From Stutzerimonas stutzeri (GTDB taxonomy: Bacteria; Pseudomonadota; Gammaproteobacteria; Pseudomonadales; Pseudomonadaceae), in assembly GCF_002890895.1 (NCBI RefSeq), contig NZ_POUL01000015.1, positions 1 to 64,000 of the forward strand: a stretch of 64,000 nucleotides of DNA, written 5' to 3'. Below the pieces are notes generated by a model. It made no database searches. It saw only the letters and a program-made list of their open reading frames with translations, and was not told where the DNA came from. The translations under genes were made by a program, and so were the position numbers. This document shows, in pieces, positions 57,109 to 64,000 of this stretch (the first letter of the stretch is position 1; each line of letters begins with the position of its first letter).

Positions 57109-58008
57109 TCACTTGTCTGCCACCAGACAGGGTTTCGCGCCGGGGCCGGACGGGCCGTGCGATGCGGGGCGCCGACGCAGGCTCAGTCCGGCGTGAACCA
57201 CCAGTGTCGCGATGACCAGCGCGCCGCCATAAAGCGTTGACGTTGCGGGTGTCTCGTTCAGGAAATACCAGGCCCACAGCGACCCCAGCACGCTTTCCAA
57301 TAGATAGAAGAGCGCGACTTCCGCAGAGGGCAGATAGCGGGTCGCGTTATTGATCAACAACGTGGCCAGCGGCATCTGGATCAGGCCCATGATTGCCAGT
57401 GCCCAGTAGCTCGTCATCTCCAGGCCCAACGGCTCGGCCTTGGGCCAGGCAATCAGCGCAGCCGCCAGGCCGCCGAGCGCGATGAGGGGCATCCGATCGA
57501 TAGCAGGGTGGCGGCGCAGCAGGGTGAGATTGGCGCCCACCGCTGCCGAGGACAACAGCGCATAACCGTTGCCAGCCAGATCGGTGGGGGTGAAGGCTCC
57601 GGCGAAGACCACCATGATCCCCAGCGCCGCCACACCGATGGCCAGCCAGGTGTGCAACGCCACCGACTCGCCCAGGAAAAAGCGTGTGAACAGGGCGGCG
57701 AACAGGGGCGCCGTGCTGAGCACGACCACCACGTTGGCCACCGTGGTATGGATGACCGCGAGCACGAAAAAGATCGAAGTGAAGGCCAACAGCAAGGCCG
57801 AGGCGGCGCTGATCAGCGGTTGTGCCTTGAGACTCGCACGGCTTTTCGCAGACAGCGAGAACGCACCCAGCGCCAGGAACATCAACAGCCCCCGCCAGAA
57901 CACGATGCTCCAGCCATCGGCCTGTGCCAGGCGCACCAACAGGCCATCGAAACTAAGTACGACGATGCCGCTGCTTACCAGAAGCAGGCCGCGCGCTGAA
58001 TCGTTCAA
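57109..58008 (-). CDS. EamA-family (DMT) transporter
   Basis: Ten-helix inner-membrane protein of 299 residues. Two EamA repeats are visible, the first with LLLVSSGIVVLSFDGLLVRLA and SIVFWRGLLMFLALGAF, the second with LAIMGLIQMPLATLLINNAT and the end-of-repeat signature ALFYLLESVLGSLWAWYFLNETP. These transporters export metabolites or amino acids; the substrate is not indicated. The C-terminus is basic. Confidence 0.9.
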   Translation of the reverse strand: MNDSARGLLLVSSGIVVLSFDGLLVRLAQADGWSIVFWRGLLMFLALGAFSLSAKSRASLKAQPLISAASALLLAFTSIFFVLAVIHTTVANVVVVLSTAPLFAALFTRFFLGESVALHTWLAIGVAALGIMVVFAGAFTPTDLAGNGYALLSSAAVGANLTLLRRHPAIDRMPLIALGGLAAALIAWPKAEPLGLEMTSYWALAIMGLIQMPLATLLINNATRYLPSAEVALFYLLESVLGSLWAWYFLNETPATSTLYGGALVIATLVVHAGLSLRRRPASHGPSGPGAKPCLVADK

Positions 58009-58359
58009 TCGTGGGTCCTCCGTTACCGCTGCCGGCGCCTGTCGTTGCCCTGGCGCGGCCTCGCTCTAAGCCGCGTCCGGACGCTGCGGCCATGATGGCG
58101 GCTTTGTTCGCCAAGCACCTGCCCAGAAGCGGCCCGGCGCACTGCAGTTCGCGACTTCAGGGGCTGCTAATGCTTGCCTCGCGGCGTGGCAGCTGATCCA
58201 TAAGCGGCCGTATTGGCCGGAGCATGTCACGCCGTCAGATCTCTCCCACAAGCGCCTCGAAGGCGAAGTTATCCGTTTTTGCGGCTGATAAAGATTCGCA
58301 TATACGAGCCGTTTCGCATGGCCCTATAATCCGCGACTTCTTTTTTGAGGCGGCCAGAC
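58009..58359. other. Divergent promoter region before the fatty acid hydroxylase gene
   Basis: About 351 bp between divergent genes. A perfect -10 hexamer TATAAT lies at 58325-58330, 30 bp before the hydroxylase ATG; no good -35 at 17 bp spacing was found (ATACGA at 58302). The rest shows nothing recognisable. Confidence 0.5.
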
Positions 58360-59379
58360 ATGGGCGTTCTTGAATCCCTCCATCACTACCTTGCCGAACC
58401 GCTGATCGAGCAGTTTCTCGGCGTTTTCGACCTGAACGGCCGCCTTGGCGTGCTGTTTCTTGCCATCTCCTACGCCACCGCTTATGGCCTGTTTCGCTAC
58501 CGATCACGCCGCGGCCTGACTGACGCACCCTCGTTCTGGCAGTTCATCGGTGGAAATAGGGTGCACCTGCACCGTTCGGCCTTGCTCGATTTCCGCTATT
58601 ACTTCGTGCGTGGAGTCATCAAAGTGTTGCTGGTGGTGCCCATCGTGGGCCTGGTCGACCCCTATATCCTCCGCTCGGGCGACTACATCAGCTTCTTCAC
58701 CAACCTGTGGGGCGAGCGGCCACAGGTCGGGCACAACCTGACGCTGGCGCTGCTGTATGGGCTCGGCGTATTCCTGATCAGCGACTTCACCCACTACTGG
58801 GTTCATCGCGCCTTTCATTGCAGTTGGCTGTGGGAGTTTCACAAGGTCCATCACTCGGCGCCGGTGATGGTTCCGCTGACGGCGAGCCGCGTCCATTTTC
58901 TGGAAAAAGTAGTCGGCAGGCCCGTCGATCTGGTTTTCCTCGGCGCCTATGCCGGTGCGTTCTGGTATGCCTGCGGCGGGGAGATCAGCCGCTACACCCT
59001 GTTCGGCGTGACCTATCTGGTATTCATCTTCAATGGCCTGGCCTCGAACCTGCGGCACAGTCATGTGTGGCTGTCATTCGGGCCGCGCCTCGAGCACATC
59101 TTCAACAGCCCAGCCCAGCATCAGATTCACCACAGCGATGCGCCGCGGCATTTCCACAAGAACTTCAGCACCAACCTGTCGTTGTGGGACTGGATTTTCG
59201 GCACCCTTTACGTCACCAGCTCGGTGCCGGAACGCATCGAATTCGGCACCGCCGAACGCGACTCGCACCGCTACCTGACGCTCTACAGCCTGATCGTGAT
59301 GCCCTTTGTGGATACAGCACGCAAGCTCGTATCCAGCCGCCGTCCCTTCACCACGCCAGACAGCGCACCCGACGCCTGA
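58360..59379 (+). CDS. Sterol desaturase/fatty acid hydroxylase family protein
   Basis: Membrane di-iron enzyme of 339 residues from ATG 58360 (GAGGCGG upstream; a TTG at 58345 is in the same frame). The histidine clusters are HYWVHRAFH, EFHKVHHSA and HQIHHSD, which bind two irons in this family. Four to five membrane helices are visible. These enzymes hydroxylate or desaturate lipids, sterol-like molecules or carotenoids; the substrate is unknown here. Confidence 0.9.
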   Translation: MGVLESLHHYLAEPLIEQFLGVFDLNGRLGVLFLAISYATAYGLFRYRSRRGLTDAPSFWQFIGGNRVHLHRSALLDFRYYFVRGVIKVLLVVPIVGLVDPYILRSGDYISFFTNLWGERPQVGHNLTLALLYGLGVFLISDFTHYWVHRAFHCSWLWEFHKVHHSAPVMVPLTASRVHFLEKVVGRPVDLVFLGAYAGAFWYACGGEISRYTLFGVTYLVFIFNGLASNLRHSHVWLSFGPRLEHIFNSPAQHQIHHSDAPRHFHKNFSTNLSLWDWIFGTLYVTSSVPERIEFGTAERDSHRYLTLYSLIVMPFVDTARKLVSSRRPFTTPDSAPDA

Positions 59380-59695
59380 GACTGGCGTTTGCTTCTGTCC
59401 ATGGCGGGGCGAACGGCGCGGCTGGGTGGCTAGACGGATTCGACCTGCCTCTGCTGATGTGAGCTCACCGGCGCCCTGGCAAGCGACGCTTGCAGCCTCG
59501 CCACTCTCGCACCTTCACCTGGTAATTCGATAGCTGGCGCGAGGCCAGCTAGATTCAACCGTTCGGTTTATGGTTGGCGGAGAAGCCGCGGGCTATGTTT
59601 CGCATGCCGCGCCGCAACAGGTCCGTATTCCCCAGTCCTCGGCGGATTGGTTGTGGGAAAAGGATGTGAACCACTATCCCGAATGGAGCTACACA
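59380..59695. other. Upstream region of the curlin-repeat gene
   Basis: About 316 bp. Besides the hairpin at 59531-59551, it has AACCG-TT-CGGTT (59557-59568), a small palindrome 128 bp before the curlin ATG that could be an operator. No gene was recognised, and no clear sigma-factor promoter could be assigned. Confidence 0.45.
59531..59551 (+). terminator. Hairpin upstream of the curlin-repeat gene
   Basis: TAGCTGGC (59531-59538) and GCCAGCTA (59544-59551), perfect 8-bp stem and 5-nt loop, about 150 bp after the hydroxylase stop. Confidence 0.4.
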
Positions 59696-60613
59696 ATGTT
59701 CAATAAAAAGACCCTTCTCGCGCTTCTTATCTCTGCCGCTGCTGCTAATGCCATGGCCGCGTCCAGCGAAGCCTACGTAGGCCAGGATGGCAACAATCAA
59801 CAGGCTACCGTGACTCAGGAGGGCGGCGATCAGTTCGCTCTGGTCTTCCAGGACGGTGAAGGCAACATCGGTACTACCTATCAAGCTGGCTCCGACAACC
59901 GTTCCGGTGTCTACCAGTCGGGAAATTTGAACACGGCTGCTGTTTCACAAAACAGCGTGAACTCGGACTCTACGGTTGCTCAATCTGGCATCAAGAACAA
60001 TGCCGAGATCAAACAGGTTGCGGCTAATAACGCGTCGCTCGTTTTCCAAGCCGGCGAAGCCAACAACGCCGAGGTTACTCACGGTGGCGGCGGCGGCCAC
60101 TACTCATGGGTGACTCAGAACGGCTTCAGCAACGATGCCACCCTGAAGCAAGGTGGCAATGCAAACTGGTCATTTATCACCCAATCCGGTAATGACAACG
60201 AGGCCAATGTCGGGCAGTACGGTAATAACAACCTGTCAGACGTATCTCAGAACGGTAACGACAACGTCGCTACTGTCAGCCAGAAAGATACTGGTATCGT
60301 CATTGCCGACCAGATCGGAACAGGCAACGAGTTGCTCGTTACCCAAGGCGATCTGGCTGTCGCAGAAATTGTCCAGACGGGTAACTACAACGACGTTGAG
60401 ATTGAACAGAAAGGCAGCGGCAACTACGCCAACGTCGATCAGGACGGTCAGTCGAACGACGCTGATATCACCCAATCCGGCACCGTCAACGACGCTTATA
60501 TCGTTCAAAGCGGCGTGAGCAACATGGCCGTCGCTATGCAGTCTGGCATGGGCGATCTGGCATCTATCATCCAGACCGGTTCGGGCAACATGGCTACCGT
60601 TACTCAGAAGTAA
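59696..60613 (+). CDS. Orphan curlin-repeat amyloid-like protein
   Basis: Secreted protein of 305 residues from ATG 59696, with GGAG seven bases upstream. Signal peptide LLALLISAAAANAMA. The rest is about 24 tandem units of roughly 11 residues, each starting Gln-x-Gly-x-x-Asn (for example QSGNDNEANVG, QYGNNNLSDVS, QNGNDNVATVS), the half-repeat of curlin proteins CsgA/CsgB. E. coli CsgA has five 22-residue repeats in about 150 residues, so this is about twice as long. One unit carries a Gly-rich insert (THGGGGGHYSW). No csgB, csgD, csgE, csgF or csgG lies in the window. Likely an extracellular amyloid fibre or biofilm matrix protein. Confidence 0.88.
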   Translation: MFNKKTLLALLISAAAANAMAASSEAYVGQDGNNQQATVTQEGGDQFALVFQDGEGNIGTTYQAGSDNRSGVYQSGNLNTAAVSQNSVNSDSTVAQSGIKNNAEIKQVAANNASLVFQAGEANNAEVTHGGGGGHYSWVTQNGFSNDATLKQGGNANWSFITQSGNDNEANVGQYGNNNLSDVSQNGNDNVATVSQKDTGIVIADQIGTGNELLVTQGDLAVAEIVQTGNYNDVEIEQKGSGNYANVDQDGQSNDADITQSGTVNDAYIVQSGVSNMAVAMQSGMGDLASIIQTGSGNMATVTQK

Positions 60614-60632
60614 AAGTGACTGCAGTGACACC

Positions 60633-60654
60633 AAGCCCGGCGAATGCCGGGCTT
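60633..60654 (+). terminator. Terminator after the curlin-repeat gene
   Basis: AAGCCCGGC (60633-60641) and GCCGGGCTT (60646-60654) form a perfect 9-bp stem with loop GAAT, followed by CTTGCT, 19 bp after the stop. Confirms a monocistronic unit. Confidence 0.75.
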
Positions 60655-60847
60655 CTTGCTATTAGCCGACGTAGAATTGCAGCGGCTATCGAACCGGTTT
60701 GGCGCGCTATCTTCGGCGCAGTGCCAAACAGCTCTCGCCGAGCACGCGGCGTTTCAGCAGGCTGGCCGGCAGCGTGCGGCCCCCCGTCTGGATTAGTCTG
60801 CAAAGGCTGGAATCGGATAACGCTTGCTCCTGCTCCGCAGCTTGCGC

Positions 60848-61570
60848 TCAGCTAGCCTCAGCCTGTCGTTCCTCGGCCACGCTCAGACGAGCAGTCTCTA
60901 GCTTCGCCTGAAGCTCTGCCACCAGGGCATCCACCTGACCTAACGCTTCAGCCACCGAGGCCGCCAGCACCTCGCCCCCGGTTTCCTGCCCTTCAATCGC
61001 GATCTGATGGATGCGGGTGATGCCGATGAAGTTGAGCGCCGTCACCAGGTTCGGCTCCAGGTGGTTCATCTGCGCCATCTCGCCACCAGGACCGTAGCCG
61101 ATGCCCCCGCGGGCGGTGAGGATAACGGCATGCCGTGGCCGGTCGGCCAGCAGCGGTACGTAGGGTTCGGGTAGTTTGGTTTCGTCGATCTCAATCGTCC
61201 TTCCTGGGCGCACGATGAGGTCGACCCACGCCTTGAGCGCGGCGGGCATGCCGAAATTGTAGAAAGGCGTCCCGATGATCAGCACATCCGCCGCGATCAG
61301 CTCATCGACCAGCCGGTCGCTCTCGGCCAATGTCTCCTTCATCCATGCTTCACGACGATCTTCAGGCGTGAAGGAGGAGGCGATCCAGTCGTGGCTGATG
61401 AAAGAGGGCGGGTTCTGGCCGATGTCCCGATAGGTCACGCTGTCCTGCGCGCGATGAGCGCGCCATTGGCTGACGAAGCGGTGGCTGAGATGACGGCTGT
61501 GGGAGCCGTGCTCATCCCTTCCGGCAAGACCGGGGCGGGCACTGGCGTCGAGGTGCAGAAGGTGCGTCAT
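60848..61570 (-). CDS. FMN-dependent NADH-azoreductase-type flavoprotein
   Basis: Protein of 240 residues of the AzoR/flavodoxin-like family. LLHLDASARPG..SHSRHLSHRF is the FMN phosphate-binding segment, GTPFYNFGMPAALKAWVDLI the flavin face, and ARGGIGYGPGG the second FMN loop. It reduces quinones, azo dyes or nitro compounds with NAD(P)H and protects from thiol stress. Divergent from a LysR regulator 117 bp away, which is its likely controller. Longer than E. coli AzoR (about 200) by a C-terminal helical tail. Confidence 0.9.
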   Translation of the reverse strand: MTHLLHLDASARPGLAGRDEHGSHSRHLSHRFVSQWRAHRAQDSVTYRDIGQNPPSFISHDWIASSFTPEDRREAWMKETLAESDRLVDELIAADVLIIGTPFYNFGMPAALKAWVDLIVRPGRTIEIDETKLPEPYVPLLADRPRHAVILTARGGIGYGPGGEMAQMNHLEPNLVTALNFIGITRIHQIAIEGQETGGEVLAASVAEALGQVDALVAELQAKLETARLSVAEERQAEAS

Positions 61571-61687
61571 GGTGGGTCTCCTGTGTGACTTAATTCATCT
61601 GTCATTCGCGGTAGACCCAGACTAGGTTTAGCCTCTGTGGGCGACAAACGACCATTTCTTCCAGTTACAGATGAGGAAAACTCAGCC

Positions 61688-62593
61688 ATGGCGCACCGCT
61701 GGTTACCTTCGCTATCCGCCTTGCGTGCCTTTGAAGCGGCCGCCCGCCATGAGAGCGCCAAGCAGGCTGCCGAGGAATTGAACGTTACCGCTACGGCCAT
61801 CAGCCACCAGATTCGCTCGCTTGAAGAATCCCTCGGCGTGGCGCTGTTTCTACGCAAACCCAGGCAGCTGGAATTGACCGCTCAGGGGCGTGAGCTGCAA
61901 CAGACGCTGGAGACCGCGTTCGACAGCATCAGCGCCACGGTCGACCGCCTCAGCGCCGGGCCCTGCCGACAGGCGATCACCCTCAGCACCACGCCGGCCA
62001 TCGCCGTGCGCTGGCTGGTGCCCTGGGTCTGCCTGTTGCGCGAATCCCATCCCGATATCGACCTGCGCTTCCATACCTCGCACGAGCCGGTGGCGCTGGA
62101 TGGCGTGACGGCGGATATGGCCATCCGCTACGGTGACGGCCGCTGGCCGGGGCTGATGGCGGAGAAGTTGATCGACAACACCTTCGTCCCGGTCTGCAGC
62201 CCATTGCTCGGCCTGAGTGACGCCGCCGACTTGCCCAACCATCCGCTGATCCACTTCCAGGCACGGGGCGCCGCCTCGGCTCCGATTCATTGGGCGGCGT
62301 GGCAAAAGCTCGCCAAGGTGCCGGGGCTGGACGTCAGCGCCGGGCTGGTTTTCTCCGACGAAACCCACGCCATCTCCGCCGCCATCGGTGCCCAAGGCGT
62401 AGCTTTGATGAGCCGGCAGTTGGTCGAGGATGAAGTGATAGCAGGGCGGTTGGTGCAGCCGTTCGGTCCGGAGATGGCGGGCAAGCCGTTTCATCTGGTT
62501 TATCCGGAGAGCCGTCGGGATGATCCGACGGTTCTGGCGGTAAGGGAGTGGGTGATGAAGGTGCCTGGTGGGTTGTGTGAAGTAGGGCGCTGA
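61688..62593 (+). CDS. LysR-family regulator (GcvA-like)
   Basis: Protein of 301 residues from ATG 61688; a GTG at 61637 would add 17 residues. The N-terminal HTH is LPSLSALRAFEAAARHESAKQAAEELNVTATAISHQI (quoted in parts: AAEELNVTATAISHQIRSLE), the GcvA-type phrasing; the effector domain includes DLRFHTSHEPVALDGVTADMAIRYG. Divergent from the azoreductase gene, so probably its activator or repressor responding to quinone-like compounds. Confidence 0.9.
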   Translation: MAHRWLPSLSALRAFEAAARHESAKQAAEELNVTATAISHQIRSLEESLGVALFLRKPRQLELTAQGRELQQTLETAFDSISATVDRLSAGPCRQAITLSTTPAIAVRWLVPWVCLLRESHPDIDLRFHTSHEPVALDGVTADMAIRYGDGRWPGLMAEKLIDNTFVPVCSPLLGLSDAADLPNHPLIHFQARGAASAPIHWAAWQKLAKVPGLDVSAGLVFSDETHAISAAIGAQGVALMSRQLVEDEVIAGRLVQPFGPEMAGKPFHLVYPESRRDDPTVLAVREWVMKVPGGLCEVGR

Positions 62594-62630
62594 TACCGGC
62601 AAAGCCGAGCCGCGCTACCCGAGGCTCGAC

Positions 62631-62665
62631 CGTAGGGTGGAATATGGCGAAGCCTTTTCCACGCG
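62631..62665. repeat. GTAGGGTGG-type palindromic interspersed element
   Basis: GTAGGGTGGAA... with arms GTGGAA (62637-62642) and TTCCAC (62657-62662) around GGCGAAGCC-like sequence. The start resembles the element at 14742-14763, and the type (gene-flanking GTAGGGTGGAAAA...CGAAGC...TTCCAC) is frequent in Pseudomonas genomes. Lies between convergent LysR and BCCT genes. Confidence 0.5.
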
Positions 62666-62744
62666 TATCTTTCAGGCTACTTGCTAGCTGCCCACCTTCC
62701 TCCTCGCTAACGGCCAACGAGGTGGAGGAAGACGCGGCGCGGTG

Positions 62745-64000
62745 TTATCGCGCCTTCACGACCGTTGGGCGCGGTACCCTGAGCTCGCTCCGCAGGCCGA
62801 TGACGATGCTGACGCACATCAGCAGCAGGACGAAGGTGAACGGGAAGCCGGTCGTTACCACCATGGATTGCAAGGCCTTGAGACCACCCCCCAACAGCAG
62901 GGCGATGGCGACCAGCCCTTCAAAAATGCACCAGAACACGCGCTGAGGGATGGGGCCGTCGTCCTTGCCGCCGGACGTGATGGTATCGATGACCAATGAG
63001 CCGCTGTCCGATGAGGTGATGAAGAACACCGCCACCAGAACGATGCCCAACAGGGACATCGCCTGAGTGAATGGCATCACGTCGAACATCGCGAACAGCT
63101 TGACCTCCAGCGCCGCATCCGCCACAGCTCGATAGCCGTCATTGATGTACTGGTCGAACGCGACGCCAGAAAAGATCGACATCCAGAGAATGCAGACGGC
63201 TGACGGGACGATCAGCACGCAGATCATGAATTCGCGCACCGTGCGGCCGCGACTGACCCGGGCAATGAACATCCCCACGAAGGGCGACCACGACACCCAC
63301 CACGCCCAGTAGAACGAGGACCAGCCTTGTGCGTAGTTCTCGTCTTCACGGCCGAAGGGCTGCGACAGCGCCGGCAGATAGGCGAAATAGCTGACCACTG
63401 AGTCCGCGACCCGCTCCACGATAGCGCCAGTTGGGCCAAATACGCACACAGCGATCAGCAGTACGAACGCCATGATCATGTTTATTTCGGAAGCCTTCTT
63501 GACGCCCCCCTCAAGCCCGCGCAGAACAGAAACGGTCGCGATGCCCGTAATCAGCGTGATCAACACGATCTTCGTCGTGGCGGACACAGGTACGCCGTAA
63601 AGGAAGAACAGGCCAGCATTGATCTGTTCGGCGCCAAGCCCAAGCGAGGTCGCAAGACCGAAGAGGGTCGCCAGCACCGCCAGTATGTCGATGGCATGGC
63701 CGACCCAGCCCCAGACCCGCTCTTTGAAGATGGGATAGAACGTAGACCTAATCGCCAGCGGCAGGCCTTTATTGAAGGCAAAGAGCGCCAGCGCTAGTCC
63801 GACGACTGCATAGATCGCCCACGCCTGGAGCCCCCAGTGATAGAGCGTGGCGGCAAGGCCGAGCCTGGCCGAGCCCTCGACATCGCCGGGCAATCCCCCG
63901 AGCGGTGCCCAGCTGTCAGGGCTCCCGGCATCCGGCGCGACCGAGCTTACAAAGTGCGTCATCGGCTCACCGACGCTCCAGAACAGCAGCCCGATGCCCA
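62745..64000 (-). CDS. BCCT-family transporter (betaine/choline/carnitine type), partial
   Basis: C-terminal 418 residues; the frame is open to the right edge, where GIGLLFWSVGEPMTHF is read, the conserved BCCT segment, so the ATG at 63962 is not the real start. Other blocks: YHWGLQAWAIYAVVGLALA, the Trp-rich TM8 motif SSFYWAWWVSWSPFVGMFIARVSRGR, and TSSDSGSLVIDT. Trp-box residues of the betaine-binding site are visible in the WAWWVSWSPF helix. Sodium- or proton-coupled uptake of a quaternary ammonium osmolyte. The short C-terminal tail argues against an osmosensing BetP-type extension. Confidence 0.93.
   Translation of the reverse strand, partial: GIGLLFWSVGEPMTHFVSSVAPDAGSPDSWAPLGGLPGDVEGSARLGLAATLYHWGLQAWAIYAVVGLALALFAFNKGLPLAIRSTFYPIFKERVWGWVGHAIDILAVLATLFGLATSLGLGAEQINAGLFFLYGVPVSATTKIVLITLITGIATVSVLRGLEGGVKKASEINMIMAFVLLIAVCVFGPTGAIVERVADSVVSYFAYLPALSQPFGREDENYAQGWSSFYWAWWVSWSPFVGMFIARVSRGRTVREFMICVLIVPSAVCILWMSIFSGVAFDQYINDGYRAVADAALEVKLFAMFDVMPFTQAMSLLGIVLVAVFFITSSDSGSLVIDTITSGGKDDGPIPQRVFWCIFEGLVAIALLLGGGLKALQSMVVTTGFPFTFVLLLMCVSIVIGLRSELRVPRPTVVKAR

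Overview
This is about 64 kb of GC-rich bacterial chromosome. Gene content and sequence style point to the Pseudomonadaceae, most plausibly the Pseudomonas stutzeri group (Stutzerimonas). The pointers are a glpD-glpR-glpK-glpF block with GlpR-like operators, an Anr/FNR-type box in front of a PilJ-type chemoreceptor, a FepA/CirA-like receptor next to an OmpR-type two-component system, katG, and many Pseudomonas-type housekeeping proteins. This assignment is inference from gene content; no database search was possible. No rRNA, tRNA, CRISPR array, prophage or replication origin was seen.

Layout. 1-110: the last codons of an IS110-family transposase. 210-9181: DUF3597 protein, a tripartite RND efflux operon (adaptor, pump, outer-membrane factor, all overlapping), an MscS channel, a 28-residue membrane protein and a TauE/SafE permease. 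9349-12926: a CAP-domain protein, a SpoIIAA-like protein, an Anr-box-preceded PilJ-type chemoreceptor and PpiC. 12997-18301: glycerol catabolism (glpD, glpR, glpK, glpF) with three GlpR-type operators. 18539-31696: scattered housekeeping and stress genes (FMN-binding glutamate synthase-like protein, DUF1810, a potassium channel with RCK domain, a SUV3-like RNA helicase, DUF72, a YflT-like protein, an SDR, a BdlA-like PAS chemoreceptor, a short RlpA and a U32/RlhA-like protein).

31855-40967 is an iron island: two TonB-dependent receptors, a translationally coupled DUF3649-PepSY-DUF3325 membrane operon between them, an OmpR/EnvZ-type pair and three Fur-box-like sequences. 41097-42822 has a second CAP-domain paralogue and three small proteins. 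43283-49542 holds a TrmH-type methyltransferase, two enzyme/regulator divergent pairs (PRISE-like reductase/HxlR and DUF2855/TetR), a stand-alone periplasmic PilJ-like protein, a decayed TrmH-type copy and an exported coiled-coil protein of unknown function. 49947-58008: a methyltransferase, GNAT protein, katG, cupin, dCache chemoreceptor and EamA transporter. 58360-64000: a fatty acid hydroxylase-type enzyme, a long orphan curlin-repeat protein, azoreductase with divergent LysR regulator, and a BCCT transporter running off the right edge.

The most unusual items are the solitary curlin-repeat protein with about 24 eleven-residue units and no csg secretion genes nearby, the decayed methyltransferase copy about 5 kb from an intact relative, the paired CAP-domain paralogues sharing an undescribed N-terminal region, the SUV3-like helicase ending in a zinc-ribbon, and the Anr-box/PilJ chemoreceptor arrangement.
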